Assembly (NCBI GenBank): GCA_027326205.1
Contig: DAHWEX010000483.1
Location: 1-35,818, forward strand
Origin: Actinomycetota bacterium
GTDB taxonomy: Bacteria; Actinomycetota; Actinomycetes; Streptosporangiales; Streptosporangiaceae
Reading direction: 5' to 3'
Length of the DNA stretch: 35,818 nt
Part shown: piece after piece, positions 1 through 8,360 of the stretch
Numbering within the stretch: the first letter of the stretch is position 1
How the letters are laid out: each line of letters begins with the position of its first letter
Program-made: the position numbers and the translations under genes
The notes under the pieces: generated by a model
Seen by the model: only the letters and a program-made list of their open reading frames with translations
Database searches by the model: none
Told to the model about the DNA's origin: nothing

Positions 1-69
1 TGAAGCGCCCGCGGGCCGCCATCGGCCGGATCTGTCGCTGGACCCGGGTATCTCATAATTGGCAGAAAC

Positions 70-98
70 TCGTGTACCGACCCAAGGCGCGATAAGAT
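70..98 (+). promoter_or_regulatory. possible promoter of the XRE/DUF397 pair
   Basis: A TAAGAT hexamer at 93-98 resembles a -10 box. A weak TCGTGT hexamer lies 17 nt upstream at 70-75. Transcription would start near 105 and leave a 5' leader of about 125 nt before the GTG start at 230. That leader holds three GTGCAG words (122-127, 135-140, 147-152), which could be operator half-sites. This is pattern matching only. Confidence 0.3.
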
Positions 99-229
99 CT
101 CAGCGTCACAACCGCATGCATGTGCAGACGGCTAGTGCAGCAGTCAGTGCAGATGCAGCGGGAAGGTGCCAAAAGCTCGCTGGTGATTGGGGATCGCCGG
201 CAGAAGTCGTACCACCGAGAGGGGACCGA

Positions 230-1111
230 GTGAGTGCAAGTGCGCCTGGAGGCGCCGCTCCCGCCGGCGGTCCGACCGTGCTCAGAATGTTGCTTGGAGC
301 CCAGCTCAGGCGCCTGCGCGACGCCGCGGGCATCACGCGTGACGAGGCCGGCTACCACATCCGCGCCTCGGGTTCGAAGATCAGCCGGATGGAACTGGGC
401 CGGGTTTCGTTTAAGGAACGCGACGTCACTGACCTTCTCGGGTTCTACGGCATCACCGACCCCACCGAGCGCGAGAAGCTGGTACAGCTCACCAAGGAAG
501 CGAACGCCGTCCCCTGGTACCAGAAGTACCAGGACGTCGTTCCCGACTGGTTCCACGTGTTTGTCGGGCTCGAGGAAGCCGCGCAGCTGATCCGGGTCTA
601 CGAGGTGCAGTTCGTGCCCGGCCTGCTGCAGACCGAAGAGTACGCGCGCGCCGTCATCCTGCAGGGCGCGCCGGGGCTCGACCCCGACGAAGTCGAGCGC
701 CGGGTGGCGCTGCGCATGGGACGGCAGAAGCTGCTGACCAGGGAGAACCCGCCGAGGTACTGGGTGATCATGGACGAGGCGGCGCTCCGCCGCCCGATGG
801 GCGGCCGCGACGTGCACGTCGGGCAGATCGAGCGCCTCATCGACCTCGTCGGCGAGCCGAACATCACCATTCAGGTCATGCCGTTCCGGTACGGTGGGCA
901 CGCGGCCGAGGGCGGCGCGTTCACGATCATGCGGTTCCCGGAGACGGACCTGCCAGACGTGGTCTACATGGAGTACCTGACCGGCGCGCACTACATTGAC
1001 AAGCCGGAAGAAGTCGAGCGCTACGCCGCGGTGATGGAACGCCTCTCGGTCGCGGGCACGTCACCCGACCGGACCAGGGAGATCCTGTCCGGAATCCTGA
1101 AGGATCTGTGA
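230..1111 (+). CDS. XRE-family helix-turn-helix regulator with DUF5753 (Scr1-like antitoxin family)
   Basis: The protein has 293 residues. An XRE helix-turn-helix lies at about 20-75 (QLRRLRDAAGITRDEAGYH, then SKISRMELGR). A DUF5753 domain follows at about 100-280, with the typical VQFVPGLLQTEEYARAV and MPFRYGGHAAEGG segments. I chose the GTG at 230 because a purine-rich Shine-Dalgarno (GAGAGGGGA, 217-225) precedes it and the helix-turn-helix begins soon after. The frame stays open to 59, but that extension has no domain content. The DUF397 gene starts 7 nt after the stop, the usual pairing in Streptomyces and relatives (WhiJ/BldB-like and Scr1/Scr2 systems). In those systems the XRE protein binds DNA and the DUF397 partner modulates it. 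The family call is firm; the regulatory targets are unknown. Confidence 0.92.
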   Translation: MSASAPGGAAPAGGPTVLRMLLGAQLRRLRDAAGITRDEAGYHIRASGSKISRMELGRVSFKERDVTDLLGFYGITDPTEREKLVQLTKEANAVPWYQKYQDVVPDWFHVFVGLEEAAQLIRVYEVQFVPGLLQTEEYARAVILQGAPGLDPDEVERRVALRMGRQKLLTRENPPRYWVIMDEAALRRPMGGRDVHVGQIERLIDLVGEPNITIQVMPFRYGGHAAEGGAFTIMRFPETDLPDVVYMEYLTGAHYIDKPEEVERYAAVMERLSVAGTSPDRTREILSGILKDL

Positions 1112-1118
1112 GCGAGCG

Positions 1119-1349
1119 ATGTCAGACGAGGTCTACAACGGAATGCCGGCGGGTGAGCTGCCGGACCTGCAGTGGCGGCTGGCCGGCGATGCCGAGACCG
1201 GCGTGGAGATGGCCAGGCTCCCCGACGGCCAGGTCGCGGTGCGCAACGCCGCCGACCCGCGGGGCCCCGCGCTGATCTACACCAGGGCCGAGATCGAGGC
1301 GCTCATCGGCGGCGCGCAGGACGGCGACTTCGACCAGTTGCTCGCGTAG
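1119..1349 (+). CDS. DUF397 domain protein
   Basis: This 76-residue acidic protein matches the DUF397 pattern: an LQWRLAG-like start, VEMARLPDGQVAVRNAADPRGP in the centre (the family's 'vEvA..pdgvavRdSkdP.gp.L' signature), and a helical YTRAEIEALIGG end. It lies 7 nt after the XRE/DUF5753 gene and is almost certainly co-transcribed with it. DUF397 proteins are small partners of XRE/DUF5753 regulators in actinomycetes. Some pairs have been described as toxin-antitoxin-like or as developmental regulators. Which role applies here cannot be told from the sequence. Confidence 0.9.
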   Translation: MSDEVYNGMPAGELPDLQWRLAGDAETGVEMARLPDGQVAVRNAADPRGPALIYTRAEIEALIGGAQDGDFDQLLA

Positions 1350-1485
1350 CGGCGCTACCTCCCGGGACTTCCTCCCGTGCCCGCGGGTATGTCCGCGCCG
1401 GCGCGGACGGGCGGTCCCCGCTTTCCGCGACTTTGCGGCCAGCCTGGACGGAACGCGGAGGTTACGGCGAATATCGTGAGTACTT

Positions 1486-2346
1486 GTGACTTCGGATAGT
1501 TCCCAGCTGTCAGCCGCTGACGCGAGTCAAGAACCGTCAGCCCGAACGGGCTCGCGGTTCCAGCTGACGAGGCCAGGCGATGCCCCCGGGTTGTCGCGGC
1601 GGGAGCGGGTGCTGCTGCGCTGGGAGATCATCGCGGTTTTCGCCGTCTCGCTGGGCGCGAGCGGCGTGTACGCGTTCGTCTCGCTGATCGGCTCGCTGAC
1701 CGCGCGCCACCCGCTCGCGTCGCAGTCGGTGACGCTGAACGGCTCGCAGGCGCCGGGCCGCCCGCTGCTCGACCTGTTCCTGCAACTGGTCTCGCTCGCC
1801 TCGGCCGCCGCCCCGGTGGTGCTGGCGTGCTACCTGCTCGCCCGCTCCGGCGACGGCGTGGCGTCGATCGGCCTGGACCGGACCCAGCCCAGGCGCGACT
1901 TCCTGCGCGGCGCCGCCCTCGCCGCCCTGATCGGCGGCAGCGGCCTCGGCCTGTACTTCATCGCCTACAAGTCGGGCATCGCGCTGAACGTCGTCGCGGA
2001 GAACGAACCGAACGTCTGGTGGCGCTACCCGGTCCTGGTGCTGTCCGCGCTGCAGAACGGCCTGCTCGAAGAGGTGCTGGTCACCGGCTACCTGCTGGTC
2101 CGGCTGCGCAGGCTCGGCGTGCGGCCGGTGAACGCGATCGCGATCAGCGCGACGCTGCGCGGGTCCTATCACCTGTACCAGGGCTTCGGCGGCTTCGCCG
2201 GCAACGCGATCATGGGCGTCATCTTCGCCACGCTGTTCCTGCGCTGGCGCCGCGCGACCCCGATGATCATCGCCCACACGCTGATCGACGCGGTCGCCTT
2301 CATCGGCTACGCCCTGCTGGTCGGCCACGTCAGCTGGCTGATGTAG
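1486..2346 (+). CDS. CPBP-family intramembrane protease-like membrane protein
   Basis: The protein has 286 residues, with a polar N-terminus of about 45 residues and then several hydrophobic segments (about 48-70, 97-118, 143-162, 181-203, 214-222, 240-253 and 262-282). CPBP (CAAX protease and bacteriocin-processing) motifs are visible: Glu195-Glu196 in LLEEVLVTG, His229 in GSYHLYQG, and His264 with Asp268 in IIAHTLID. The residue usually Arg in the EExxxR motif is Thr200, so motif 1 is atypical. CPBP enzymes act in the membrane as presumed glutamic-type proteases for prenylated or other substrates. The substrate here is unknown. The GTG at 1486 opens the frame. There is no clear Shine-Dalgarno at normal spacing, so the transcript may be leaderless. 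Confidence 0.82.
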   Translation: MTSDSSQLSAADASQEPSARTGSRFQLTRPGDAPGLSRRERVLLRWEIIAVFAVSLGASGVYAFVSLIGSLTARHPLASQSVTLNGSQAPGRPLLDLFLQLVSLASAAAPVVLACYLLARSGDGVASIGLDRTQPRRDFLRGAALAALIGGSGLGLYFIAYKSGIALNVVAENEPNVWWRYPVLVLSALQNGLLEEVLVTGYLLVRLRRLGVRPVNAIAISATLRGSYHLYQGFGGFAGNAIMGVIFATLFLRWRRATPMIIAHTLIDAVAFIGYALLVGHVSWLM

Positions 2347-2445
2347 CGGGGGTCAGCGCCCGGCGACTGCGGCCGGCCGGCCGGTCCCGTCCGCGGGGGC
2401 GGCCGGCGTCGCGACATTGTGCTAATTACTGTTTATTTCAGATGT

Positions 2446-2455
2446 CAGACGTCTG
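2446..2455. promoter_or_regulatory. palindrome in the AT-richer leader of the IclR gene
   Basis: The perfect 10-bp palindrome CAGACGTCTG lies 82 nt before the IclR start, inside an unusually AT-rich stretch (about 2415-2530). IclR regulators often bind palindromes in their own promoters, so this is a candidate operator. No binding evidence can be drawn from the sequence. Confidence 0.3.
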
Positions 2456-2536
2456 TGGGAAGTGGCTTGACGATGTCGGGAATTGGTCGTTATCGTTGCG
2501 CGAAACTTATTTTCTGGATAATCGAGAAAGAGTCCA

Positions 2537-3340
2537 GTGGCCGGTCAATCAGCTTCCCGTGCACCGCGGGCACCGGGGGAGCGCGTATCGGTGGCGGCGG
2601 CAGCCTCCGGTGCCGAAGGCGCCCGCCGGGTCCTGGCGGTGCTGCGGTCTTTCTCCCCGCGCCGGCACACGCTGACCGCCAGGGAGCTAACCGAAGCCAC
2701 GGCGATCCCGTTGCCCAGCATGTACCGCTACATAGCGCTGCTGCGCGAGACGGGGATGCTGGTCGGCGACGATCGCGGCGCTTACCACCTGTCTCCGGTG
2801 TTCGTCTCGCTGGCCCGCGCCGCCGAGGCCGCCGAGACGCTCGTCGAGTTCGCCGACCCGGTCATGCGCGACCTGGTCAGCGAGTGCGGCGAGACGGTGA
2901 TCTTCGTCAGGCTGATCGCGCGGACGCCGGTGTGCGTGCACCGGGTCGAGTCCGGGCATCACCTGCGCGCGACGTTCGAGCCGGGCCAGCCGCTGCCGCT
3001 GCTGCGCGGCGCGAGCGGGCGGGTCCTGCTCGCGGGGCTGCCGGAGCGGCACCGGCGGGAGTACCTCGCGCCGCTCGCGGAGTCCGACCCGGCCGAGGCG
3101 GCTCGCCTGGCGGAAGTCCTCGCGAAGGTCGCCGTCCGGGGCTGGGCGACCAGCGAGGAGGAGATAGACCGGGGCGTGTGGGCGGCCTCGGCGACGGTGA
3201 CGGACGGTCGCGTCACGGTCGCGGCACTGACCGTGCCGTCTCCGCTGGTCCGCGCCCCGGCCGCACAGCAGGAGCGCCTGCTCGGCCAGGTCCGGGCGGC
3301 CGCGGCCCGGCTGAGCGGCGCTATCGCCGACGCCCGGTAA
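2537..3340 (+). CDS. IclR-family transcriptional regulator
   Basis: The protein has 267 residues. An N-terminal winged helix lies at about 25-85 (RRVLAVLRSFSPRRHTLTARELTEATAIPLPSMYRYIALL). The IclR effector-binding domain lies at about 95-265, with the typical LLRGASGRVLLAGLP and GWATSEEEIDRGVWAASATV segments. The start is GTG, with Shine-Dalgarno GAGAAAGAG (2524-2532) about 4 nt upstream. The amidase gene starts 109 nt downstream on the same strand, so this regulator plausibly controls the amidase, itself, or both. The effector is not deducible, although IclR proteins commonly sense small organic acids from degradation pathways. The family call is strong; the target is inference. Confidence 0.92.
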   Translation: MAGQSASRAPRAPGERVSVAAAASGAEGARRVLAVLRSFSPRRHTLTARELTEATAIPLPSMYRYIALLRETGMLVGDDRGAYHLSPVFVSLARAAEAAETLVEFADPVMRDLVSECGETVIFVRLIARTPVCVHRVESGHHLRATFEPGQPLPLLRGASGRVLLAGLPERHRREYLAPLAESDPAEAARLAEVLAKVAVRGWATSEEEIDRGVWAASATVTDGRVTVAALTVPSPLVRAPAAQQERLLGQVRAAAARLSGAIADAR

Positions 3341-3448
3341 AGCCGCGGGGTAACCCGCTCGGCTGCGGCGACCTTAGCGAATCTTTAACGCATTCACCGC
3401 GGTCGCATCCGGTTACGTTACCGCTATGCAACCGTTATTCTGGCCCGC

Positions 3449-5008
3449 ATGCCGGATTTCCAGCGTTCGTCCGAACTGACCCAAGAGATCCCTGGCGCGG
3501 GCATCGACATCACTGCGCCCTCCGTGGCCGGGCTGCGGCAGGCGATGGCCGACGGCCGCCTCACCGCAACGGCGCTGACCCGGCGTTACCTGGACCGCAT
3601 AGCGGACGTGAACCCCGTGCTCGGCGCCGTGATCGCGGTCAGCCCCGACGCGCTCGACCAGGCCGCCGAGAGCGACGCCGCGCGGGAGGCCGGCGAGCCG
3701 CGCGGGATACTTGACGGGATCCCGGTCCTGGTCAAGGACAACGTGCAGGTGGCGGGCGGGCCGGCCACGGCGGGCTCGCCCGCGCTGCTCCCCGCCCGTG
3801 CGCCGGACGCGTTCATCGTCTCCCGGCTGCGCACGGCCGGCGCGGTCATCCTGGCGAAGGCGAACCTGTCGGAGTGGGCCAACTTCCGGTCGAACCGCTC
3901 GACGAGCGGCTGGTCCACGCTCGGCGGCCAGGCCGCGAACCCGTACGCGCTCGACCGCAACCCGTCGGGCTCAAGCTCCGGTTCGGCGGCCGGCCTGTCT
4001 GCCGGCTTCGCGCCGCTCGCTATCGGCACGGAGACGGACGGGTCGATCGTCTCGCCGTCAAGCGCCTGCGGCGTGGTGGGCGTCAAGCCGACCCTCGGCC
4101 TGGTCAGCCGGACCGGCATCGTCCCGCTGTCGCTGGCGCAGGACACCGCAGGCCCGATGGCCACCTCGGTCGCGGACGTAGCGGCGCTGCTGTCGGTGCT
4201 CGCCGCTCCCGACCCGGACGACTGCTCACCCGATCACCCCGGCGTCATCGACTACGCGGAGTTCCTCGACCCGCAGGCGCTGGAGGGGGCGCGGATCGGC
4301 ATCTGGCGCACGGCCTCCGACGGCGCGGACGCCGTGACCGGGGCGCTGCTCGACCGGGCGGTGGACTGCCTGGCCGCCCTGGGCGCGACCGTGATCGATC
4401 CGGTCGACCTGCCGGGCATCGACAAGGTCACCGACCCCGAGTTCGAGGCGCTGCCGTATGAGTTCAAGCACCAGATCAACTCCTACCTCAAGTACCTGGC
4501 CGGGTTCACCGGCAACGTGGGCGAACTGCCGGGGAACCTGGCCGACCTGATCGACTTCAACGACCGGCACGCCAGCCAGGTCCTCGCCCGGTTCGGCCAG
4601 GAGATCTTCCTGGCCGCCCAGGCGACCAGCGGGGACCTGGCCGACCCGGCCTACCTGGAGCTGCGCGGCGCGGCGAGTTCCCTGGCCAGGGCGGCGGTGG
4701 AAACGCCGACGGTAGAGCACAACCTGGACGCGATCTTCTCGCTGACCGCGAGCCCGGCCTGGCTGACGGACTACGTCCTCGGCGACCACTGGGTCTTCGG
4801 CACGTCCCGCCCCGGCGCGGTCTCCGGCTGGCCCGCGGTCACCGTCCCGTTCGGTTACGTCTGCGGCCTGCCGGTCGGCGTGTCGTTTCTGGGTCCCCGC
4901 TGGAGCGAGCCCCGCCTCCTGGCCCTGGCGTACGCGTTCGAGGGGGCGACGAGCGCCCGCCGCGCCCCGGCGCTGCTCCCGTCCGCCGCCCTCAGGTTTC
5001 CCTGCTAA
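3449..5008 (+). CDS. amidase (amidase signature family, peptide-amidase-like)
   Basis: The protein has 519 residues. The Ser-cisSer-Lys triad is visible: Lys96 in VLVKDNVQ, the cis-Ser in the Gly/Ser-rich loop at 173-179 (SGSSSGS), and the nucleophile Ser199 in ETDGSIVSPSS. The pattern 'AKANLSEWANFRS...STLGGQAANPY' resembles peptide amidases and related hydrolases of linear amides more than GatA, and no gatB or gatC is nearby. No signal peptide is evident, so it is probably cytoplasmic. The ATG has no good Shine-Dalgarno; TTATTC lies about 8 nt before it, so a leaderless message is possible. An imperfect palindrome GGTTACGTTACC (3411-3422) in the gap after the IclR gene could be its operator. 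The substrate is unknown. Confidence 0.92.
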   Translation: MPDFQRSSELTQEIPGAGIDITAPSVAGLRQAMADGRLTATALTRRYLDRIADVNPVLGAVIAVSPDALDQAAESDAAREAGEPRGILDGIPVLVKDNVQVAGGPATAGSPALLPARAPDAFIVSRLRTAGAVILAKANLSEWANFRSNRSTSGWSTLGGQAANPYALDRNPSGSSSGSAAGLSAGFAPLAIGTETDGSIVSPSSACGVVGVKPTLGLVSRTGIVPLSLAQDTAGPMATSVADVAALLSVLAAPDPDDCSPDHPGVIDYAEFLDPQALEGARIGIWRTASDGADAVTGALLDRAVDCLAALGATVIDPVDLPGIDKVTDPEFEALPYEFKHQINSYLKYLAGFTGNVGELPGNLADLIDFNDRHASQVLARFGQEIFLAAQATSGDLADPAYLELRGAASSLARAAVETPTVEHNLDAIFSLTASPAWLTDYVLGDHWVFGTSRPGAVSGWPAVTVPFGYVCGLPVGVSFLGPRWSEPRLLALAYAFEGATSARRAPALLPSAALRFPC

Positions 5009-5146
5009 CTTCCGCGTTCGCGTATGCCATGGTGCATGGTGCCAGTGCGTTGAGCGTCCCCGTCACCGTCACCGATCCGGACGTCGGCGTTCGCGGGCAA
5101 GGAGAGTACCCTTGCACCTGGTGGGGAGATCAGGAGTAGGTGGACG

Positions 5147-5479
5147 ATGAACGATCAGAGCGCGCGGGTGGTGCCGGTTGTCGTGGTCCTGCCGGGCGAG
5201 ATCGACGTCACCAATTCCGCGCAGGTATATGAGCAGCTGGCCGCCGTCCTGGCCCCGGGCGTGGACACGGTCATCGCGGACATGATGTCCACCACCTTCT
5301 GCGACTCGTCCGGCGTGCACGCGATCATGCATGCCTACGAGACCGCCGCCGCGCGCGACATCAGCCTGCGGCTCGCCGTGTCGTCAAGCACCTCGGTGCG
5401 CCGGGTGCTCCAGCTGATCGGCGTCGGCCGCCTCATGCCGGTGTACGGGAGCCTCCGGGAAGCGCTCGATCCCGCCTAG
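5147..5479 (+). CDS. STAS-domain anti-sigma-factor antagonist (RsbV/SpoIIAA-like)
   Basis: This 110-residue single STAS domain has the phosphorylation motif FCDSSGVHAI, so Ser54 is the likely phosphoserine (compare Ser58 of SpoIIAA). In partner switching the unphosphorylated form binds an RsbW-type kinase and frees a sigma factor. An RsbU-type phosphatase reactivates it. Its stop codon lies on top of the stop codon of the convergent RsbU-like gene: the palindromic CTAG at 5476-5479 serves both. A candidate RsbW-like partner is encoded at 11055-11420. The start is ATG with purine-rich AGGAG about 12 nt upstream. The family call is firm; the pairing with local proteins is inference. Confidence 0.93.
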   Translation: MNDQSARVVPVVVVLPGEIDVTNSAQVYEQLAAVLAPGVDTVIADMMSTTFCDSSGVHAIMHAYETAAARDISLRLAVSSSTSVRRVLQLIGVGRLMPVYGSLREALDPA

Positions 5480-7050
5480 CTCGTCCTGCGGACCACGATC
5501 ATCGCCACGTCGTCCTCCCGGGGGCCGAACGGGGCCAGCAGGAGGTTGGCGAACGCCTCGGTGTCGGCTGCGGCAGACTCGGCCGCGGCGGCGCGCAGTT
5601 TTTCCAGGTTGTCGTCGAGCAAGACGATGCGGTCCTCGACGAGGCCGTCGGTGAAGAGCACGACGGTGCCGCCGATGGGCAGGACAGCGGTCTCGACGTG
5701 CGGCTCGTGCCGCGTCAGGCCCAGCATTATCCCGCCCTCGCCCACATAGCCCGCGGTGCCGCCGGCGACGAGCAGCGGCGGCATGTGCCCGCAGTTGACG
5801 ATCGTCAGCTCTCCGGTGGCCGGGTCGGCGAGCAGCAGGCACAAGGTCGTGATGACGCCGGGGTGAAAGCGGCGCAGCACCTTGTTGACCAGGCCGGTGA
5901 TCTCCAGCGGCGCGTGGCCCTCGCTCACGAACGCGCGCAGCGCGTGCCGCACCTCGCCCATGATGGTCGCGGCGAGGAGCGAGTGCCCCTGCACGTCGCC
6001 GATGGCGACGAGCACGCCGTCGCCCCAGGACAGCGCCTCGTAGAAGTCCCCGCCGACCTCGGCGTGGTCGCTGGCGGGCAGGTAGCGTACCGCCATCTCC
6101 ATGCCGGGGAACCGCGGCAGGTTCGCGGGCAGGAAGCTCCGCTGCAGCGTCAGCGCCACCAGGTGCTCTTCCGCGGACGAGCGCAGGGCCTCGACCCCAA
6201 GGGCGACCGACTGCGCGAGCTGGCGGAGGATCTGCCGGCCTTCGGCGCCGGTCATGCCCGCGCTGTCGACCGCGATGACCGCGGCCGGCCTGCCCGGTTT
6301 GGTCTGCGCGGCCGCCAGGTAGACATCCATCCGCAGCGTGGTGTCCGGCATGAGGCCGAGCCAGTCAGCCGCGGCGACGGTCGCGATCGCGCTGGCCTTC
6401 CCGGTGCCGAGCACGTGCTCCGCGACCCGGGCCGCGAGCCCGGGCGGGCCGCCGCGCCGCACCGTGCCCGGGATGCCGGGCCTGGCCGAGGTCCTGCGCG
6501 ACTGGCCGTCGGGCATCTCCAGGATCAAGATGGTCTCGACACCGAAGATGCGGGTGGCTCCGGCGGCGGCCGCTGCCGCGAGCCCGTCGAAGGTCTCCGC
6601 GGCGTTGATGCTCAGGGTGACACTCGCCAGCTCGGTCAGCATGGCCACGGTCCGCTCCGCGTGCTGCCTGGCCCGGGAGTACCGCAGCGCCGCCGTCACG
6701 GTGGCGATCAGCTCAGCGGGGTCGACCGGCTCCACCAGGTAGGCGTCCGCCCCCTGGGTCAGGCCGTACGCCCGGTCGGTGACCTCCACGGCGGTGGCCG
6801 ACACCTGGATGATCGGGATGGCGGCGGTCAGCGGGGCGGACTTGATCAGCCGGCAGACCTCGAAGCCGCTCATGTCGGGCAGGTTCACGTCAAGCAGCAC
6901 GAGTTCGGCGGCGGCGACCATGCCGAGCGCCTCCCGCCCGGTGGCCGCCTCGGTCACCCGGTGGCCGGCCCGCCGCAGCCAGGTCACGATGATGTACCGC
7001 TTGGCCTCGTTGTCATCCACGACGAGCAGGTTCCCGGTGAGCTCGTTCAT
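5476..7050 (-). CDS. response regulator with GAF-like linker and RsbU/SpoIIE PP2C phosphatase domain
   Basis: The protein has 524 residues. A receiver domain occupies about 1-125, with acidic residues VDDNE near the start and phospho-acceptor Asp54 in LLDVNLPDM. The conserved Lys before Pro (CheY Lys109) is Glu107 here (YLVEPVDP). A GAF-like region covers about 140-290. A SpoIIE/RsbU-type phosphatase covers about 310-520, with metal-binding motifs EVGGDFYEA, AIGDVQGHS, LFTDGLVED and REDDVAMIVV. It would dephosphorylate an RsbV-type STAS protein under control of the neighbouring histidine kinase. Its ATG overlaps the kinase stop (ATGA). It is the last gene of the stressosome operon, and its stop shares CTAG with the convergent STAS gene. 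Confidence 0.92.
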   Translation of the reverse strand: MNELTGNLLVVDDNEAKRYIIVTWLRRAGHRVTEAATGREALGMVAAAELVLLDVNLPDMSGFEVCRLIKSAPLTAAIPIIQVSATAVEVTDRAYGLTQGADAYLVEPVDPAELIATVTAALRYSRARQHAERTVAMLTELASVTLSINAAETFDGLAAAAAAGATRIFGVETILILEMPDGQSRRTSARPGIPGTVRRGGPPGLAARVAEHVLGTGKASAIATVAAADWLGLMPDTTLRMDVYLAAAQTKPGRPAAVIAVDSAGMTGAEGRQILRQLAQSVALGVEALRSSAEEHLVALTLQRSFLPANLPRFPGMEMAVRYLPASDHAEVGGDFYEALSWGDGVLVAIGDVQGHSLLAATIMGEVRHALRAFVSEGHAPLEITGLVNKVLRRFHPGVITTLCLLLADPATGELTIVNCGHMPPLLVAGGTAGYVGEGGIMLGLTRHEPHVETAVLPIGGTVVLFTDGLVEDRIVLLDDNLEKLRAAAAESAAADTEAFANLLLAPFGPREDDVAMIVVRRTS

Positions 7051-8360
7051 GCGGACACCCCGCTAACTTCGGCCGCCGGCTTGAGCGGGAGGCTGAGCAC
7101 CGCGGTGGTGCCCCGCCCGGCGTCGCTGGCCAGCGTCAGTTCGCCGCCGAGCAGCCTGGCCAGCCGCCTGGCGTAGGGCAGGCCGAGCCCGGTGCCGCCG
7201 CGCCTGGCCCCCGGCACCTGGTAGAACTCCTCGAACACGCGCTCGATCTCCTGCGCGGGGATCCCGGTGCCGGTGTCGGAGACCTGAAGCTCGACCCGGC
7301 CGGGGAGGGTGCGCGCGGTCACCCGCACCTCGCCGCTGTCGGTGTACTTGACCGCGTTGGACAGCAGGTTGCGCAAGATGGCCGTCAGCGCCATCTCGTC
7401 GGTCAGCAGCGTCGGCGGTGCGTCCTCGGCGCAGATCACCACCTCGACCGGCTTGCCGTCCGTCACCGGCCGCATGAGCCCGCGCAGCGTGGCGAGCAGC
7501 GCGGGCAAGCCGACCTCCGTGGGGTTGACGACATACCGCCCGGACTCCGCCTTGGCCACGTCAAGCAGGTCGTTGACCATGGTGAGCAGCGTCGCCGCGG
7601 CGCCCCTGATCAGCTCCACCTGGTACGACTGCTCGGCGTCGAGGCCGCCGTCGGGATCGGCGAGCAGCCGGGCGAGCCCGATGATCGAGTTCAGCGGGCT
7701 CCGCAGCTCGTGGCTGATATTGGCCCAGAACCGGTTCTTGGACTCTGCCGCCGCCCGCAGCTGCTCGGACTTCTCGTCAAGCTCCCGGTACAGGGCGACC
7801 ACGCCCCGGTTGGTCTGCTCGAGTTCCTCCGACAGCTCGCCGTACAGGGCCATCACGCCCCGGTTGGTCTCCTGCAGCTCGGCGTTGAGCGCCGCGAGCT
7901 GCTCCTTCTGCCGCGTGACATCCTCGAGCGCGGCGATGAGGTCCTGGTTGTTGCGTCGCAGTTCGTCCAGCGTAGACTCCGGGAGCATCGCCGCCAGCCG
8001 TTCGGTAAGAGCGGGAAAGTCAGGGGTGGAGTGAAGCGGACGCCGCTTCGACATCCGGATGACCTGCTCGTCAGCCGCCACGACGTCCATGAGGCGGGCC
8101 GCCGCGGCGATGCCGTCCGCCGGCGGCGTGCCGTCGACCGCGACGCTGAGCACGAGGCTGTTCTCGTCCGCGGCGAAGGTGATGGCGGCGGTCTGCCCGA
8201 GCGAGACGGCGCTCCGGCTGACCTCGCTGAGCGCGGTGGCGACCCGGACTTGGTCCTGGTGCTCAAGGCCAAGCCCGGCGGCCAGCTCCCGGCCCAGCCT
8301 CCGGGCGGCGAACACGTCGGGGAGGCTCCGCACGCTCAGGCGGGCCAGCTCGTTCGTCAT
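7047..8360 (-). CDS. hybrid sensor: degenerate RsbT-like ATPase domain, coiled coil and histidine kinase
   Basis: The protein has 437 residues. Residues 1-100 look like an RsbT/RsbW-type ATPase fold, but the Asn expected in the N-box is missing (ALSEVSRSAV, 44-52), so this part probably does not bind ATP normally. A coiled coil (about 130-205) contains an 18-residue duplication, NRGVMALYGELSEELEQT and NRGVVALYRELDEKSEQL. The HisKA phospho-acceptor is His217 in NISHELRSPLN. The catalytic domain has NLLSNAVKYT (331-340), DTGTGIP (362-368) and GGTGLGL (388-394). No membrane segment is seen, so it is cytosolic. I chose the ATG at 8360, which overlaps the preceding stop (ATGA); the open frame continues upstream only as a shadow. 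The likely partner is the receiver-phosphatase encoded next. Confidence 0.92.
   Translation of the reverse strand: MTNELARLSVRSLPDVFAARRLGRELAAGLGLEHQDQVRVATALSEVSRSAVSLGQTAAITFAADENSLVLSVAVDGTPPADGIAAAARLMDVVAADEQVIRMSKRRPLHSTPDFPALTERLAAMLPESTLDELRRNNQDLIAALEDVTRQKEQLAALNAELQETNRGVMALYGELSEELEQTNRGVVALYRELDEKSEQLRAAAESKNRFWANISHELRSPLNSIIGLARLLADPDGGLDAEQSYQVELIRGAAATLLTMVNDLLDVAKAESGRYVVNPTEVGLPALLATLRGLMRPVTDGKPVEVVICAEDAPPTLLTDEMALTAILRNLLSNAVKYTDSGEVRVTARTLPGRVELQVSDTGTGIPAQEIERVFEEFYQVPGARRGGTGLGLPYARRLARLLGGELTLASDAGRGTTAVLSLPLKPAAEVSGVSA

Noticed and set aside
2419-3714. 431-residue plus-strand frame spanning the IclR gene and the amidase start
   Set aside because: Out-of-frame reading of two clear genes; Arg-rich shadow.
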